DNA of 5,374 nt from Dehalococcoidia bacterium (GCA_030690705.1 JAUYGE010000144.1:1-5374); one strand, 5' to 3'. Shown: positions 1 to 5,261, counted from the stretch's first letter. Notes: generated by a model from the letters alone, not told the origin. Numbers and translations are program-made.

Positions 1-1
1 C

Positions 2-1307
2 GCCAGATGCCCCGCCTGTGGAGCGGGGTTTTTCCCCCCTGGATGAGGAGTTAAAGCTGGTACCGGGCAGGCTCTCCCCCAGCCTGGTGCAAGGCGTGCT
101 TCGGCTGGGGACATGGATGCCCTTTGGCAGAGTGCCAGAGATGTTAGACTACTTCACCAAAGTCAAGGTGTTCGAGGCCGGCGTGCGTCGTACCACGGAG
201 GGTGGCGGGCAAGCCTATGTGGAGGTGCAGACCGACCAAATGGAGGCCCTGGAGAAGGATACACCGGAGGCCCCGGCGGGGCCATCGGTGCAGCAGGTAA
301 GCGTAGATGGGGCGTTTGTGCCACTGGTAGGTAAGGAATGGGCGGAGGTGAAGACCTTGGCTATTGGCAAGGTGGAGGCGCCTGTCTTGGAGAAGGGGGA
401 ATGGGTAGTGCATACCAAGGATCTCTCCTACTTCTCCCGGCTTGCGGACCACGAGACCTTTGCTCGCTTGGCTACCGTGGAGACCCATAGGCGGGGGGTG
501 GAGAAAGCGGGGTTAGTGTGTGCGGTGGTGGATGGAGCAGATTGGATACAGGACTTCATCGATTTGCACCGTCCGGATGCAGTGAGGATCTTGGACTGGG
601 CCCATGCTGCTGAGTATATGGTTAAGGCAGCCCAGGCCGTGTTTGGTGCGGGGACAGCACAGGCTTCCCAGTGGCTGGAGATACAGTTGCATGAGCTAAA
701 GCACGGGGACCCGCAGACGGTATTGGGGAAACTGCGGGGCTTGCGGGATGACTTGGCTGCTCAAGGGGGAAGGGAAGAGGTCCTGAAGGTGGTGAGCACC
801 AGCCTGGGGTATCTGGAGAAGAGGAAGGACCAGATACTGTACAGGGAGTTCCTGGCAGCGGGGTATCCCATAGGGAGCGGGGCCGTGGAGAGCGCCAATA
901 AGCTGGTAGTGGAGGACCGGCTGAAGGGAGCCGGGATGCACTGGGCCAGGGCAAACGTTAATCCCATGGTGGCGTTGCGGACCATAGCCTGTAATGATAG
1001 GTGGGAGGAGGCTTGGCCCCAGATCAGGGAGAGGCTGACAGCGCAGGCTAAAGAACGCCCAGCAATGCGACGGGCCAAGCGTAGGAAAGCCGAAGTAGCT
1101 TCCATAGAAGCTAAAGGGTTGGCCTTAACCAAGGTAAGGCCAGCACCAAAGGCTCTGGCTGTTGTCGGGCCAAAGGTGAAGGATGGCCCCAACAGGGTGC
1201 AAGAAAGTTCTACCCCTCGGAAGCCTGCGGCTAATCACCCTTGGCGTCATATGTCCATTGGACGGGCACGCTTCCGACCCCATTCTAATACCAGCACAAA
1301 AATGTGA
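2..1307 (+). CDS. ISKra4-family DDE transposase, 5' end cut by window, frameshifted near its start
   Basis: This enzyme cuts and joins the IS ends. Numbering from a GTG at 18, the visible catalytic signs are D97 in VSVDGAF, D172 in VVDGADW, a C/D(2)H-type motif D193-W-A-H196 in the segment DWAHAAEY, and E291 in GSGAVESANK. Together these match the Mutator-like DDE fold of ISKra4 transposases. The C-terminus is basic and ends with the NHPWR-type tail common in the family. The GTG at 18 is probably not the real start. In the frame beginning at base 2, codons before it read CPACGAGFFP, a zinc-ribbon half-site that precedes LDEEL in relatives. Joining FFP to LDEEL requires dropping one C from the run of six C at 34-39. 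So the copy is either frameshifted, expressed by +1 frameshifting, or carries a sequencing error. The family is confident; activity is unknown. Confidence 0.88.
   Translation, partial: PDAPPVERGFSPLDEELKLVPGRLSPSLVQGVLRLGTWMPFGRVPEMLDYFTKVKVFEAGVRRTTEGGGQAYVEVQTDQMEALEKDTPEAPAGPSVQQVSVDGAFVPLVGKEWAEVKTLAIGKVEAPVLEKGEWVVHTKDLSYFSRLADHETFARLATVETHRRGVEKAGLVCAVVDGADWIQDFIDLHRPDAVRILDWAHAAEYMVKAAQAVFGAGTAQASQWLEIQLHELKHGDPQTVLGKLRGLRDDLAAQGGREEVLKVVSTSLGYLEKRKDQILYREFLAAGYPIGSGAVESANKLVVEDRLKGAGMHWARANVNPMVALRTIACNDRWEEAWPQIRERLTAQAKERPAMRRAKRRKAEVASIEAKGLALTKVRPAPKALAVVGPKVKDGPNRVQESSTPRKPAANHPWRHMSIGRARFRPHSNTSTKM
34..39 (+). other. Frameshift site: run of six C joining two transposase frames
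   Basis: The frame starting at base 2 encodes CPACGAGFFPPG and then stops at the TGA at 44-46. The frame starting at base 18 encodes LDEEL and the rest of the transposase. With five C instead of six, the reading becomes continuous FFPLDEEL, the expected family sequence. The shift needed is +1 (or -2). Whether this is decay, programmed slippage or a homopolymer error cannot be told from one copy. Confidence 0.6.
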
Positions 1308-1310
1308 CGG

Positions 1311-1718
1311 CCACCCCTGCCGCAATGCAGCATTCAGGGCCTGACGTCCCTCCGGTACGAGGAAATCGTGTATTTGGACGTTATCCCTTCCTCGGGCCTC
1401 TAACAGCGCGGGCCGGAGCACGCCGGCCACATAATCTGGGCAATCGTGTCAGGTGCTTCCGTAGAAGACGTGGGGTGCGTCCGAGGCCGAGCCGCTGGAC
1501 GCTGGGACGCCTGCTTGCGCAACCTGCTGGGACTGCTCTGTGGCGTTGGGACGTGCTGCCCAGACCATCGCGCCGATGGTCATAATGACTAGTAGGGCTC
1601 CTCCGACCACGGTCATCCAGGGCTTCAGGTGGAACCGGTTCCGGGACGCGCTTGCACTTCGTCTCTTCTGGTGCTTCTTGGCTTGGCCCCGATTCTTGGC
1701 GTCTTTCGATGGGCTCAA
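1311..1718 (-). CDS. Candidate selenoprotein: membrane-anchored thioredoxin-like protein with UxxC motif, 3' end cut by IS
   Basis: Translation from a TTG at 1718 (AAAGGA Shine-Dalgarno, 9-nt spacing) gives a basic N-terminus (residues 8-32), one membrane segment (about 35-54), a Ser/Ala/Gln-rich linker, and then HVFYGST followed by TGA at 1451-1449. The same frame stays open beyond the TGA. It reads HDCPDYVAGVLRPALLEA and later NVQIHDFLVPEG. Together these look like the beta-alpha-beta start of a thioredoxin fold, with the TGA at the first redox Cys position (residue 90) and C93 completing UxxC. The topology puts this domain outside the cytoplasm. A SECIS-like hairpin follows at 1428-1411. 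Protein-like sequence fades near 1311, where the IS begins. The frame then runs antisense to the transposase until 1125, giving about 197 residues in all. The alternative is a Cys-type oxidoreductase with a nonsense mutation, in a neighbourhood that is visibly decaying. If the TGA is a plain stop, only an 89-residue tail-less membrane peptide results. The thioredoxin-like assignment is fairly sure; selenocysteine is inferred. Confidence 0.6.
1411..1428 (-). promoter_or_regulatory. SECIS-like hairpin downstream of the in-frame TGA
   Basis: On the minus strand, GGCCGG (1428-1423) pairs perfectly with CCGGCC (1416-1411) around the six-base loop CGTGCT. The stem starts 20 nt after the TGA and the loop 26 nt after it. 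The published rules for bacterial SECIS elements, as I recall them, are an apical loop of 3-14 nt about 16-37 nt from the UGA, a G among the first two loop bases, and a stem of at least 4 bp. All are met; the second loop base is G, followed by T. SelB binding is inferred. A GC-rich palindrome in coding DNA can arise by chance. Confidence 0.45.
1449..1451 (-). other. In-frame TGA at a redox-Cys position (possible selenocysteine codon)
   Basis: On the minus strand the codons run AGC ACC TGA CAC GAT TGC, giving S-T-(U or stop)-H-D-C. A Cys codon (TGC or TGT) is one substitution away from TGA. The position is exactly the first residue of the CxxC pair expected after a beta-strand ending in FYGST. 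This is what a UxxC selenoprotein looks like, and equally what a single nonsense mutation at that Cys would look like. Confidence 0.5.
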
Positions 1719-1823
1719 AACACTATATCCTTTGTTCCAGATTGGACCATCATTATCACCCCATCACAGATTGGCCTCTTAACCAGGATGCCTCTTGAAC
1801 ATTAGGACATCATTAATCTCACT

Positions 1824-2214
1824 TTAGAGAATGCTTAGACTTTTCCCGGTGGACCCGTTGTACCTGGCCTGCCGGTCCCAGCTATTTCTTGCGGCCACGG
1901 CTCCTACGCTTGGCTTCTCAGACAAGGGATACCCAGCACTCCTCCAGCCGGCTGTACCTTCAACAACATTCATGAGACCGGCCAAGCCATGCCTCTCCAA
2001 GAGGCTAGAGGCGGTGCTGCTGCGGAACCCGTTTTCGCAGATTATTGCCAGGCTATCGGTTTGTGACATACTGAATGTTAATGGACCCCGGTAAATGCGC
2101 TTCGCCAAACTCGGCGGATGCTCGTATATCAACTACAATGGCGCCTTCCAACACCTCGGCCCAGGCTTCTGTAGGTCCAAATCCTGGAAGCTTGCATGAT
2201 TGATCTGTTGTCAT
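1824..2214 (-). pseudogene. Rhodanese-domain protein, disrupted by a frameshift and small internal deletion
   Basis: Rhodaneses move sulfane sulfur through a persulfide on the active-site Cys. The first frame (2214-2053) starts with an ATG preceded by AAGGG and encodes IVVDIRASAEFGEAHLPGSI, the classic N-terminal rhodanese strand and GH(L/I)PG-like segment, before stopping at a TAG. The other frame carries SLAIICENGFRSSTASSLL and then NVVEGTAGWRSAGYPL. This contains the active-site loop C-E-N-G-F-R and the C-terminal helix/strand signature. Between the INI segment and the active Cys there are only about 11 residues, where about 20 are usual. So roughly 30 bases not divisible by three seem lost near 2055-2072. 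A 27-residue tail of no recognised type follows the domain. The gene lies upstream of the thioredoxin-like gene on the same strand, separated by 105 bases, so the two may once have been cotranscribed. The domain is certain; loss of function is inferred. Confidence 0.75.
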
Positions 2215-2228
2215 GAGTCTATTACCCT

Positions 2229-2366
2229 TCATTCGAGAGCTTGGAGATCCCAAATCGCCTTGATCGAGAAGCAGTCGTTTGCCGAGACCCAACAGGCGAC
2301 CTCGTGCAAGGGCAGATCGGGACTAGCCAACTTAGTGTGTCTATCCATCACCTTTCCGAAGAACAC
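2229..2366 (-). CDS. Unrecognised short ORF upstream of the rhodanese
   Basis: A 45-codon frame begins at a GTG (2366) and encodes VFFGKVMDRHTK, then LHEVACWVSAND and a C-terminus WDLQALE. Its TGA lies 14 bases before the rhodanese ATG and overlaps the rhodanese ribosome-binding site, as expected for a translationally linked neighbour. The frame is open for a further 17 codons upstream, to a TAA at 2419-2417, but has no better start and no Shine-Dalgarno before the GTG. It may therefore be the tail of a broken longer gene. The opposite strand is also open here (2217-2402, from a TTG at 2241 about 53 codons), so strand choice is uncertain. I do not recognise the family. Confidence 0.25.
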   Translation of the reverse strand: MFFGKVMDRHTKLASPDLPLHEVACWVSANDCFSIKAIWDLQALE

Positions 2367-2382
2367 CGTGGGATGATGATCT

Positions 2383-2408
2383 ATCCTAGTAGCCTCCTTA
2401 CTTAGGAT
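2383..2408. repeat. Imperfect inverted repeat
   Basis: ATCCTAGTA (2383-2391) is complementary to TAC-T-TAGGAT (2399-2408) with one unpaired T, around the 7-base spacer GCCTCCT. It could be a regulator site or an RNA hairpin. No T-run follows on the plus strand, so it is not a good intrinsic terminator. Confidence 0.4.
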
Positions 2409-2419
2409 GGCGCCGAAGT

Positions 2420-2469
2420 ATTAGGTCAGTATTAAGGGCAGGTTAGAATTAGATTAGGATCAAGATCCT
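2420..2469 (+). promoter_or_regulatory. Possible promoter and palindromic operator of the Rieske operon
   Basis: TTAGGT (2421-2426) and TAGAAT (2444-2449) are separated by 17 bases. The second is a good -10 match and the first only a poor -35 match. Immediately downstream, around the expected transcription start, lies the palindrome AGGATC-AA-GATCCT (2456-2469), where a repressor could act. The promoter call is weak; the palindrome is seen directly. Confidence 0.25.
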
Positions 2470-2501
2470 GAACGCGCCTATGTTTAATCGAACCCTAATC
2501 T
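2451..2501. repeat. 8-bp inverted repeat with 35-bp spacer
   Basis: AGATTAGG (2451-2458) and CCTAATCT (2494-2501) are perfect complements and flank the 14-bp palindrome. TTAGG-like words also occur at 2403, 2421 and 2432 in the same region. This could be a set of binding sites for one regulator, or simply AT-rich coincidence. Confidence 0.35.
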
Positions 2502-2532
2502 TCCTTTAACCAGCGTCTAATGGTGCGGTGGT

Positions 2533-2554
2533 ACTCTGGTCGTGGGACCAGAGT
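2533..2554 (+). promoter_or_regulatory. Perfect 9-bp hairpin in the Rieske leader
   Basis: ACTCTGGTC (2533-2541) pairs perfectly with GACCAGAGT (2546-2554) around the loop GTGG. It ends 22 bases before the chosen Rieske ATG and 12 before its Shine-Dalgarno. No T-run follows, so it is not an ordinary terminator. A leader hairpin protecting the mRNA or controlling translation, or a dyad operator in the DNA, are both possible. Confidence 0.5.
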
Positions 2555-2566
2555 TTGGCAGCATTT

Positions 2567-2575
2567 GGAGGAGGG
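2567..2575 (+). promoter_or_regulatory. Ribosome-binding site deciding the Rieske start
   Basis: GGAGGAGGG lies immediately before the ATG at 2577. The GGAGG core is 5 bases from the start codon. It supports this start over the in-frame ATG at 2520, which has no such site and would place the leader hairpin and a non-signal-like stretch inside the protein. Confidence 0.75.
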
Positions 2576-2576
2576 A

Positions 2577-3101
2577 ATGAAGCAGTTTAGTGAGAAGGGG
2601 GTCTCCCGCAGGATTTTCTTGGACTATTCGATCAGGGCTCTGGGGGCCTTTATTACCGCCGCCGTTGGCGTGCCCATCATCGGCTACGTAATTTCGCCTG
2701 TTTTGGCCAAATCCAAGAAGGAGGAATGGGTTTCGCTTGGGCTAGTTGAGGATTTCAAGCCAGGACCGCCTCGGGCGGTCGAATTCACGGCTTTTGTTCG
2801 GGACGGGTGGATAGAGAGCAGCGCCAGACGAACAGTCTGGGTGACTACCCAGAACGGCAAGGACTTCACACTGTTCAATCCTCACTGTACGCACTTGGGA
2901 TGCGCTGTCTACTGGGATGCCAACGACCAGAAGCTGAAAAGCCCTTGCCACGGAGGCGTGTTCGACCCCGTGGATGGGCGAGTGCTCGCCGGCCCGCCTC
3001 CTCGCCCACTCGATACCCTGCCAGTCAAAGTAGAAGGAGGCAATCTCTATTGCCAGTATATCGACTTCAGGCTGGGAGTGACGGACAAGGCTCCTATATA
3101 A
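2577..3101 (+). CDS. Tat-exported, membrane-anchored Rieske [2Fe-2S] protein
   Basis: This is an electron carrier of the bc1/b6f Rieske type, expected on the outer face of the cytoplasmic membrane. The 174-residue protein opens with a twin-arginine motif, SRRIFL (residues 10-15), followed by an uncleaved membrane segment (about 21-43). The Rieske domain carries box I C104-T-H106-L-G-C109 and box II S122-P-C124-H125-G-G, then the AGPPPRPLD Pro loop. In the canonical fold the ligands are Cys and His of box I plus the first Cys and the His of box II, with the two other Cys forming a disulfide. Here the box II ligand position is Ser122 (AGC), while the disulfide pair C109/C124 is kept. An extra Cys, C159, sits near the C-terminus. 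The ferredoxin gene follows after 37 bases, so they are probably cotranscribed. No cytochrome b gene is visible. The fold is certain; the redox state of the cluster is open. Confidence 0.9.
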   Translation: MKQFSEKGVSRRIFLDYSIRALGAFITAAVGVPIIGYVISPVLAKSKKEEWVSLGLVEDFKPGPPRAVEFTAFVRDGWIESSARRTVWVTTQNGKDFTLFNPHCTHLGCAVYWDANDQKLKSPCHGGVFDPVDGRVLAGPPPRPLDTLPVKVEGGNLYCQYIDFRLGVTDKAPI

Positions 3102-3138
3102 AGGCCATTGCAGCGGGGCTCGGCAGAGGAGTTGGCAC

Positions 3139-3678
3139 ATGGCCAGATACGGACTACTGGTGGACTTAACCAAATGCGTGGGCTGCGCTTCCTGCAGCGT
3201 GGCCTGCCAGGCCCAGTGGGAACTCGATCCGGGGGAACGATGGCTCAGGATAGAGACTCGAGACGAAGGCACTTATCCATCTGTCAGCCAGAGATTCCTG
3301 CCAATCAATTGCATGCATTGTGATAACCCTCCCTGCGTGCGGGTATGCCCGACTGCTGCCATGTACAAGCGCAAGGATGGCATAGTCCTCATGTACGAGG
3401 ACCGGTGTATTGGTTGCAAGTATTGCGTGGTAGCATGCCCTTACCAGGCGCGGGTCTGGAACGAGAGAAGGGGCAGCCCTGGCAAATGCCGCCTCTGCAA
3501 CGTTCGAATCGAAAAGGGTGTGCTGCCGGCTTGCGTGCTGGCCTGCCCAGCGGGCGCACGTTACTTCGGCGACTTCGATGACCCAAACAGCGAAGTCTCT
3601 CGCCTGCTCGTGCTTAGAAAGGCCAGACCGCCCAGGCCGGACCTGCAGACCGGCCCCAACGTGTTTTACGTCAGGTGA
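3139..3678 (+). CDS. Four-cluster [4Fe-4S] electron-transfer subunit (DmsB/PsrB/NrfC type)
   Basis: Proteins of this family wire electrons between a molybdopterin or other catalytic subunit and a membrane quinone subunit. The 179-residue protein has 16 Cys in four groups: C13/16/19/23, C58/61/66/70, C90/93/96/100 and C117/120/132/136. This is the full set for four [4Fe-4S] clusters, in the family's usual order. There is no Tat or Sec signal, so it is either cytoplasmic or carried out with a signal-bearing partner. It starts at an ATG with AGAGGAG 8 bases upstream. Its neighbours are a Rieske gene before it and a membrane methyltransferase after it (36-base gap), without the catalytic or NrfD-type membrane subunit usually found beside it. 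The partner must therefore be encoded elsewhere, or this is a different assembly. The C-terminal 25 residues are Arg/Pro-rich. The family assignment is firm; the exact partner is unknown. Confidence 0.92.
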   Translation: MARYGLLVDLTKCVGCASCSVACQAQWELDPGERWLRIETRDEGTYPSVSQRFLPINCMHCDNPPCVRVCPTAAMYKRKDGIVLMYEDRCIGCKYCVVACPYQARVWNERRGSPGKCRLCNVRIEKGVLPACVLACPAGARYFGDFDDPNSEVSRLLVLRKARPPRPDLQTGPNVFYVR

Positions 3679-3714
3679 AAGCAACGCCAGACTTAAGGAG
3701 GCAAAGTAGAAGAA

Positions 3715-4350
3715 ATGGAATACGACTACGGCCTGTGGCCAATAGTTATGGTCAATGTCGCAGTATTCATCGTCTTTTCCCTGGGGTTCCTGAAGCCAAA
3801 GACGAAGCACGATTGGCACTCCTTTGGCGTGCTCTCCGCCTTCGTGTTGGCGCTCTTTACCGAGATGTATGGCTTCCCGTTGACCATTTATCTGGTTTCC
3901 GCGCTATTGGGTCGCTTCCCAAACGAACAGACCTTCTCTCACATGAGCGGCAATATATGGGCCAGTCTATTCCTCAGCCCCGAGTCGGGAGCGGTTTTTA
4001 TGCTTCTGGGAGGTGTCCTGATCGCGGCAGGGGCCTGGCTAGTGTCCGTATCGTGGAAACGCATCCACGCTGCCCAGGGCGGACTGGTGACTCAAGGACC
4101 GTATGCCGTGATCCGGCATCCCCAATATGCCGGACTGGTGGTCGCAGTGATTGGCGCCCTGGTCCAATGGCCGACTCTGATCACGATGCTAATGGCGCCC
4201 GTTCTGGTAGCCATGTACTGGCGACTGGCGAAGCGGGAGGAACGGAATCTTGAGAAGCAGTTTGGTGATGGTTACCGCGCCTACCGGGAGCGAATACCTG
4301 CATTCCTGCCATCCCCGTCGTCCTCTTCAAGACGTGAGCAAGAATCCTAG
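3715..4350 (+). CDS. Integral-membrane ICMT/PEMT-like methyltransferase
   Basis: The 211-residue protein belongs to the membrane methyltransferases related to isoprenylcysteine carboxyl methyltransferase and phospholipid methyltransferase, which use S-adenosylmethionine at the membrane. Hydrophobic segments lie at about 7-26, 38-66, 91-112 and 137-168. The family's SAM-binding signature is present as GPYAVIRHPQYAG (128-140), and the C-terminal motif as REERNLEKQFGDGYRAYR (174-191) followed by IPAFLP. The last residues are a Ser-rich tail. The ATG at 3715 is preceded by AGGAGG (3696-3701), 13 bases away, which is rather long; a nearer AGAAGAA stretch may help. It follows the ferredoxin gene by 36 bases, so the two probably share a transcript. 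The substrate cannot be read from the sequence; many bacterial members have no assigned one. A role in modifying a lipid or quinone-like partner of the neighbouring electron carriers is only a guess. Confidence 0.85.
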   Translation: MEYDYGLWPIVMVNVAVFIVFSLGFLKPKTKHDWHSFGVLSAFVLALFTEMYGFPLTIYLVSALLGRFPNEQTFSHMSGNIWASLFLSPESGAVFMLLGGVLIAAGAWLVSVSWKRIHAAQGGLVTQGPYAVIRHPQYAGLVVAVIGALVQWPTLITMLMAPVLVAMYWRLAKREERNLEKQFGDGYRAYRERIPAFLPSPSSSSRREQES

Positions 4351-4460
4351 GCTACCTGAGAGCTAATCCTTTATCAAATTGCTTGCGAACGTTCAGTCCT
4401 GGAATTGCACTGGTACTCTCTTATGAATTCACAGAGCGATAGAAGGGAATTGATGCGATC

Positions 4461-5261
4461 ATGGCAAAGGGCATAGTCCTATACCACGGAGGCGGTGCAG
4501 ATCGCAGGCCCAAACGTAGGGGCGGGGTGTGGAGAACTGGTTTACGCTGGATAGGTAATGGTCTTCTTGGGGCAGGTTTAGCCATTCTCCCGGCCACCGG
4601 TGGCTACTACGCTTACTCCTACTATTCATTGGGCCAGCTCGCGCAGGAACTCGATAGCGGCCCACCGGCAGCGTACACGACGGGGGTTTCGGCCGACCCG
4701 GAGAATATATCCCCAGCCTTAGCCAACTTCTTGTCCAGCTCCCCCGTTGGAACCGAAGCGCCGCCGCCCCGAGCCTCTACGCCTGACGAGGGTGTTGTCG
4801 GTGCTGTCCCACCGGCCGCGCCGTCAGGCGTTTACACTGCAACTCGCATTATCATCCCGAGCATAGAGGTGGACTCTAAGATAATCGAGACCGGCGTAGT
4901 TTTCGAGGACGGAGAATGGCAGTGGGAGCGACCCAAGAATGCCGTAGGGCATCTGGTGGGCACCGGTAACCCTGGTCAGCCAGGGAACATCGTTATGTCG
5001 GGCCACATCAGCAGCCCACAAAAAGGAGAAGGACAGGTCTTCAAACGCCTGCCCGATATCAAGCTGGGGGATGTGGTCGTTCTCTATTCGCCGGTTCGGG
5101 CCTTCGCTTATCAGGTAGCAGCCAAGAAGGTAGTCTTGCCCGCAGAGGTGAGCGTGCTTGATCCCACACCGGATGAGACTTTGACCTTAATCACTTGTGT
5201 TCCCGATTTAATATACTCTCACCGTCTAATAGTGACGGCCAAGAGGATCTCGTCTTCTTAA
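4461..5261 (+). CDS. Membrane-anchored sortase (Cys transpeptidase)
   Basis: Sortases cleave a C-terminal sorting signal and join the protein to the cell surface or to other subunits. The 266-residue protein has a basic N-terminus (14-29), a single membrane segment (about 31-50), a Pro/Ala/Ser-rich linker (about 66-122) and a sortase beta-barrel from about 125. Catalytic residues are His182 in MSGHIS, Cys246 in TLITC and Arg255 in SHRLIV, the expected His-Cys-Arg triad. Length and layout fit the sortases of classes D to F seen outside the best-studied Gram-positives; I cannot fix the class. The ATG at 4461 follows AGAAGGGA by 12 bases. The gene is 110 bases from the methyltransferase and may have its own promoter. 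No clear sorting-signal substrate is encoded in the window, so this may be a housekeeping enzyme. An LPATG pentapeptide occurs at residues 43-47, at the edge of its own membrane segment. Confidence 0.9.
   Translation: MAKGIVLYHGGGADRRPKRRGGVWRTGLRWIGNGLLGAGLAILPATGGYYAYSYYSLGQLAQELDSGPPAAYTTGVSADPENISPALANFLSSSPVGTEAPPPRASTPDEGVVGAVPPAAPSGVYTATRIIIPSIEVDSKIIETGVVFEDGEWQWERPKNAVGHLVGTGNPGQPGNIVMSGHISSPQKGEGQVFKRLPDIKLGDVVVLYSPVRAFAYQVAAKKVVLPAEVSVLDPTPDETLTLITCVPDLIYSHRLIVTAKRISSS

Larger units (their letters stand above)
1..1312 (+). mobile_element. ISKra4-family insertion sequence, right-hand part (left end outside window)
   Basis: The stretch is filled by a transposase of the ISKra4 family, so it is the body of an insertion sequence. 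The left terminus and left inverted repeat are outside the window, so the right terminus cannot be fixed by matching inverted repeats. I place it near 1312. The transposase stop is at 1305-1307, and a minus-strand thioredoxin-like reading frame coming from the right loses protein-like character at about that point. The true edge could lie anywhere from about 1305 to 1330. No target-site duplication can be assessed. The element appears to have inserted into the thioredoxin-like gene and removed or displaced its 3' half. Confidence 0.75.
2215..2576. other. Intergenic region between rhodanese remnant and Rieske operon
   Basis: About 360 bases separate the minus-strand rhodanese from the plus-strand Rieske gene. 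The left part holds only the doubtful short ORF. From about 2383 to 2576 the composition becomes AT-richer, with stops in all frames. It contains an imperfect inverted repeat (2383-2408), several TTAGG-like words, a 14-bp palindrome (2456-2469), an 8-bp spaced inverted repeat and a 9-bp hairpin (2533-2554). This is likely a control region for the Rieske operon and possibly for the minus-strand genes. No RNA gene was recognised. Confidence 0.55.

Noticed and set aside
1125..1430. Minus-strand ORF starting at a GTG (1430) just after the TGA
   Set aside because: It is the same frame as the thioredoxin-like gene. The part up to about 1311 belongs to that gene, and the rest is antisense to the transposase.
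2533..2554. Intrinsic terminator
   Set aside because: The hairpin is perfect but is not followed by a T-run, and it lies in the leader of an actively organised operon.
2520..2576. N-terminal extension of the Rieske protein from an ATG at 2520
   Set aside because: No ribosome-binding site precedes it, it spans a perfect 9-bp hairpin, and the Tat motif sits at a normal distance from the ATG at 2577, which has a strong GGAGGAGGG.
3166..3819. Long minus-strand ORF across the ferredoxin gene
   Set aside because: It is a shadow of the plus-strand gene with 16 ordered Cys, and its translation matches no fold I recognise.
3675..4253. Plus-strand 192-codon ORF overlapping the methyltransferase
   Set aside because: Arg-rich shadow frame; the overlapping frame carries clear ICMT-type motifs and membrane segments.
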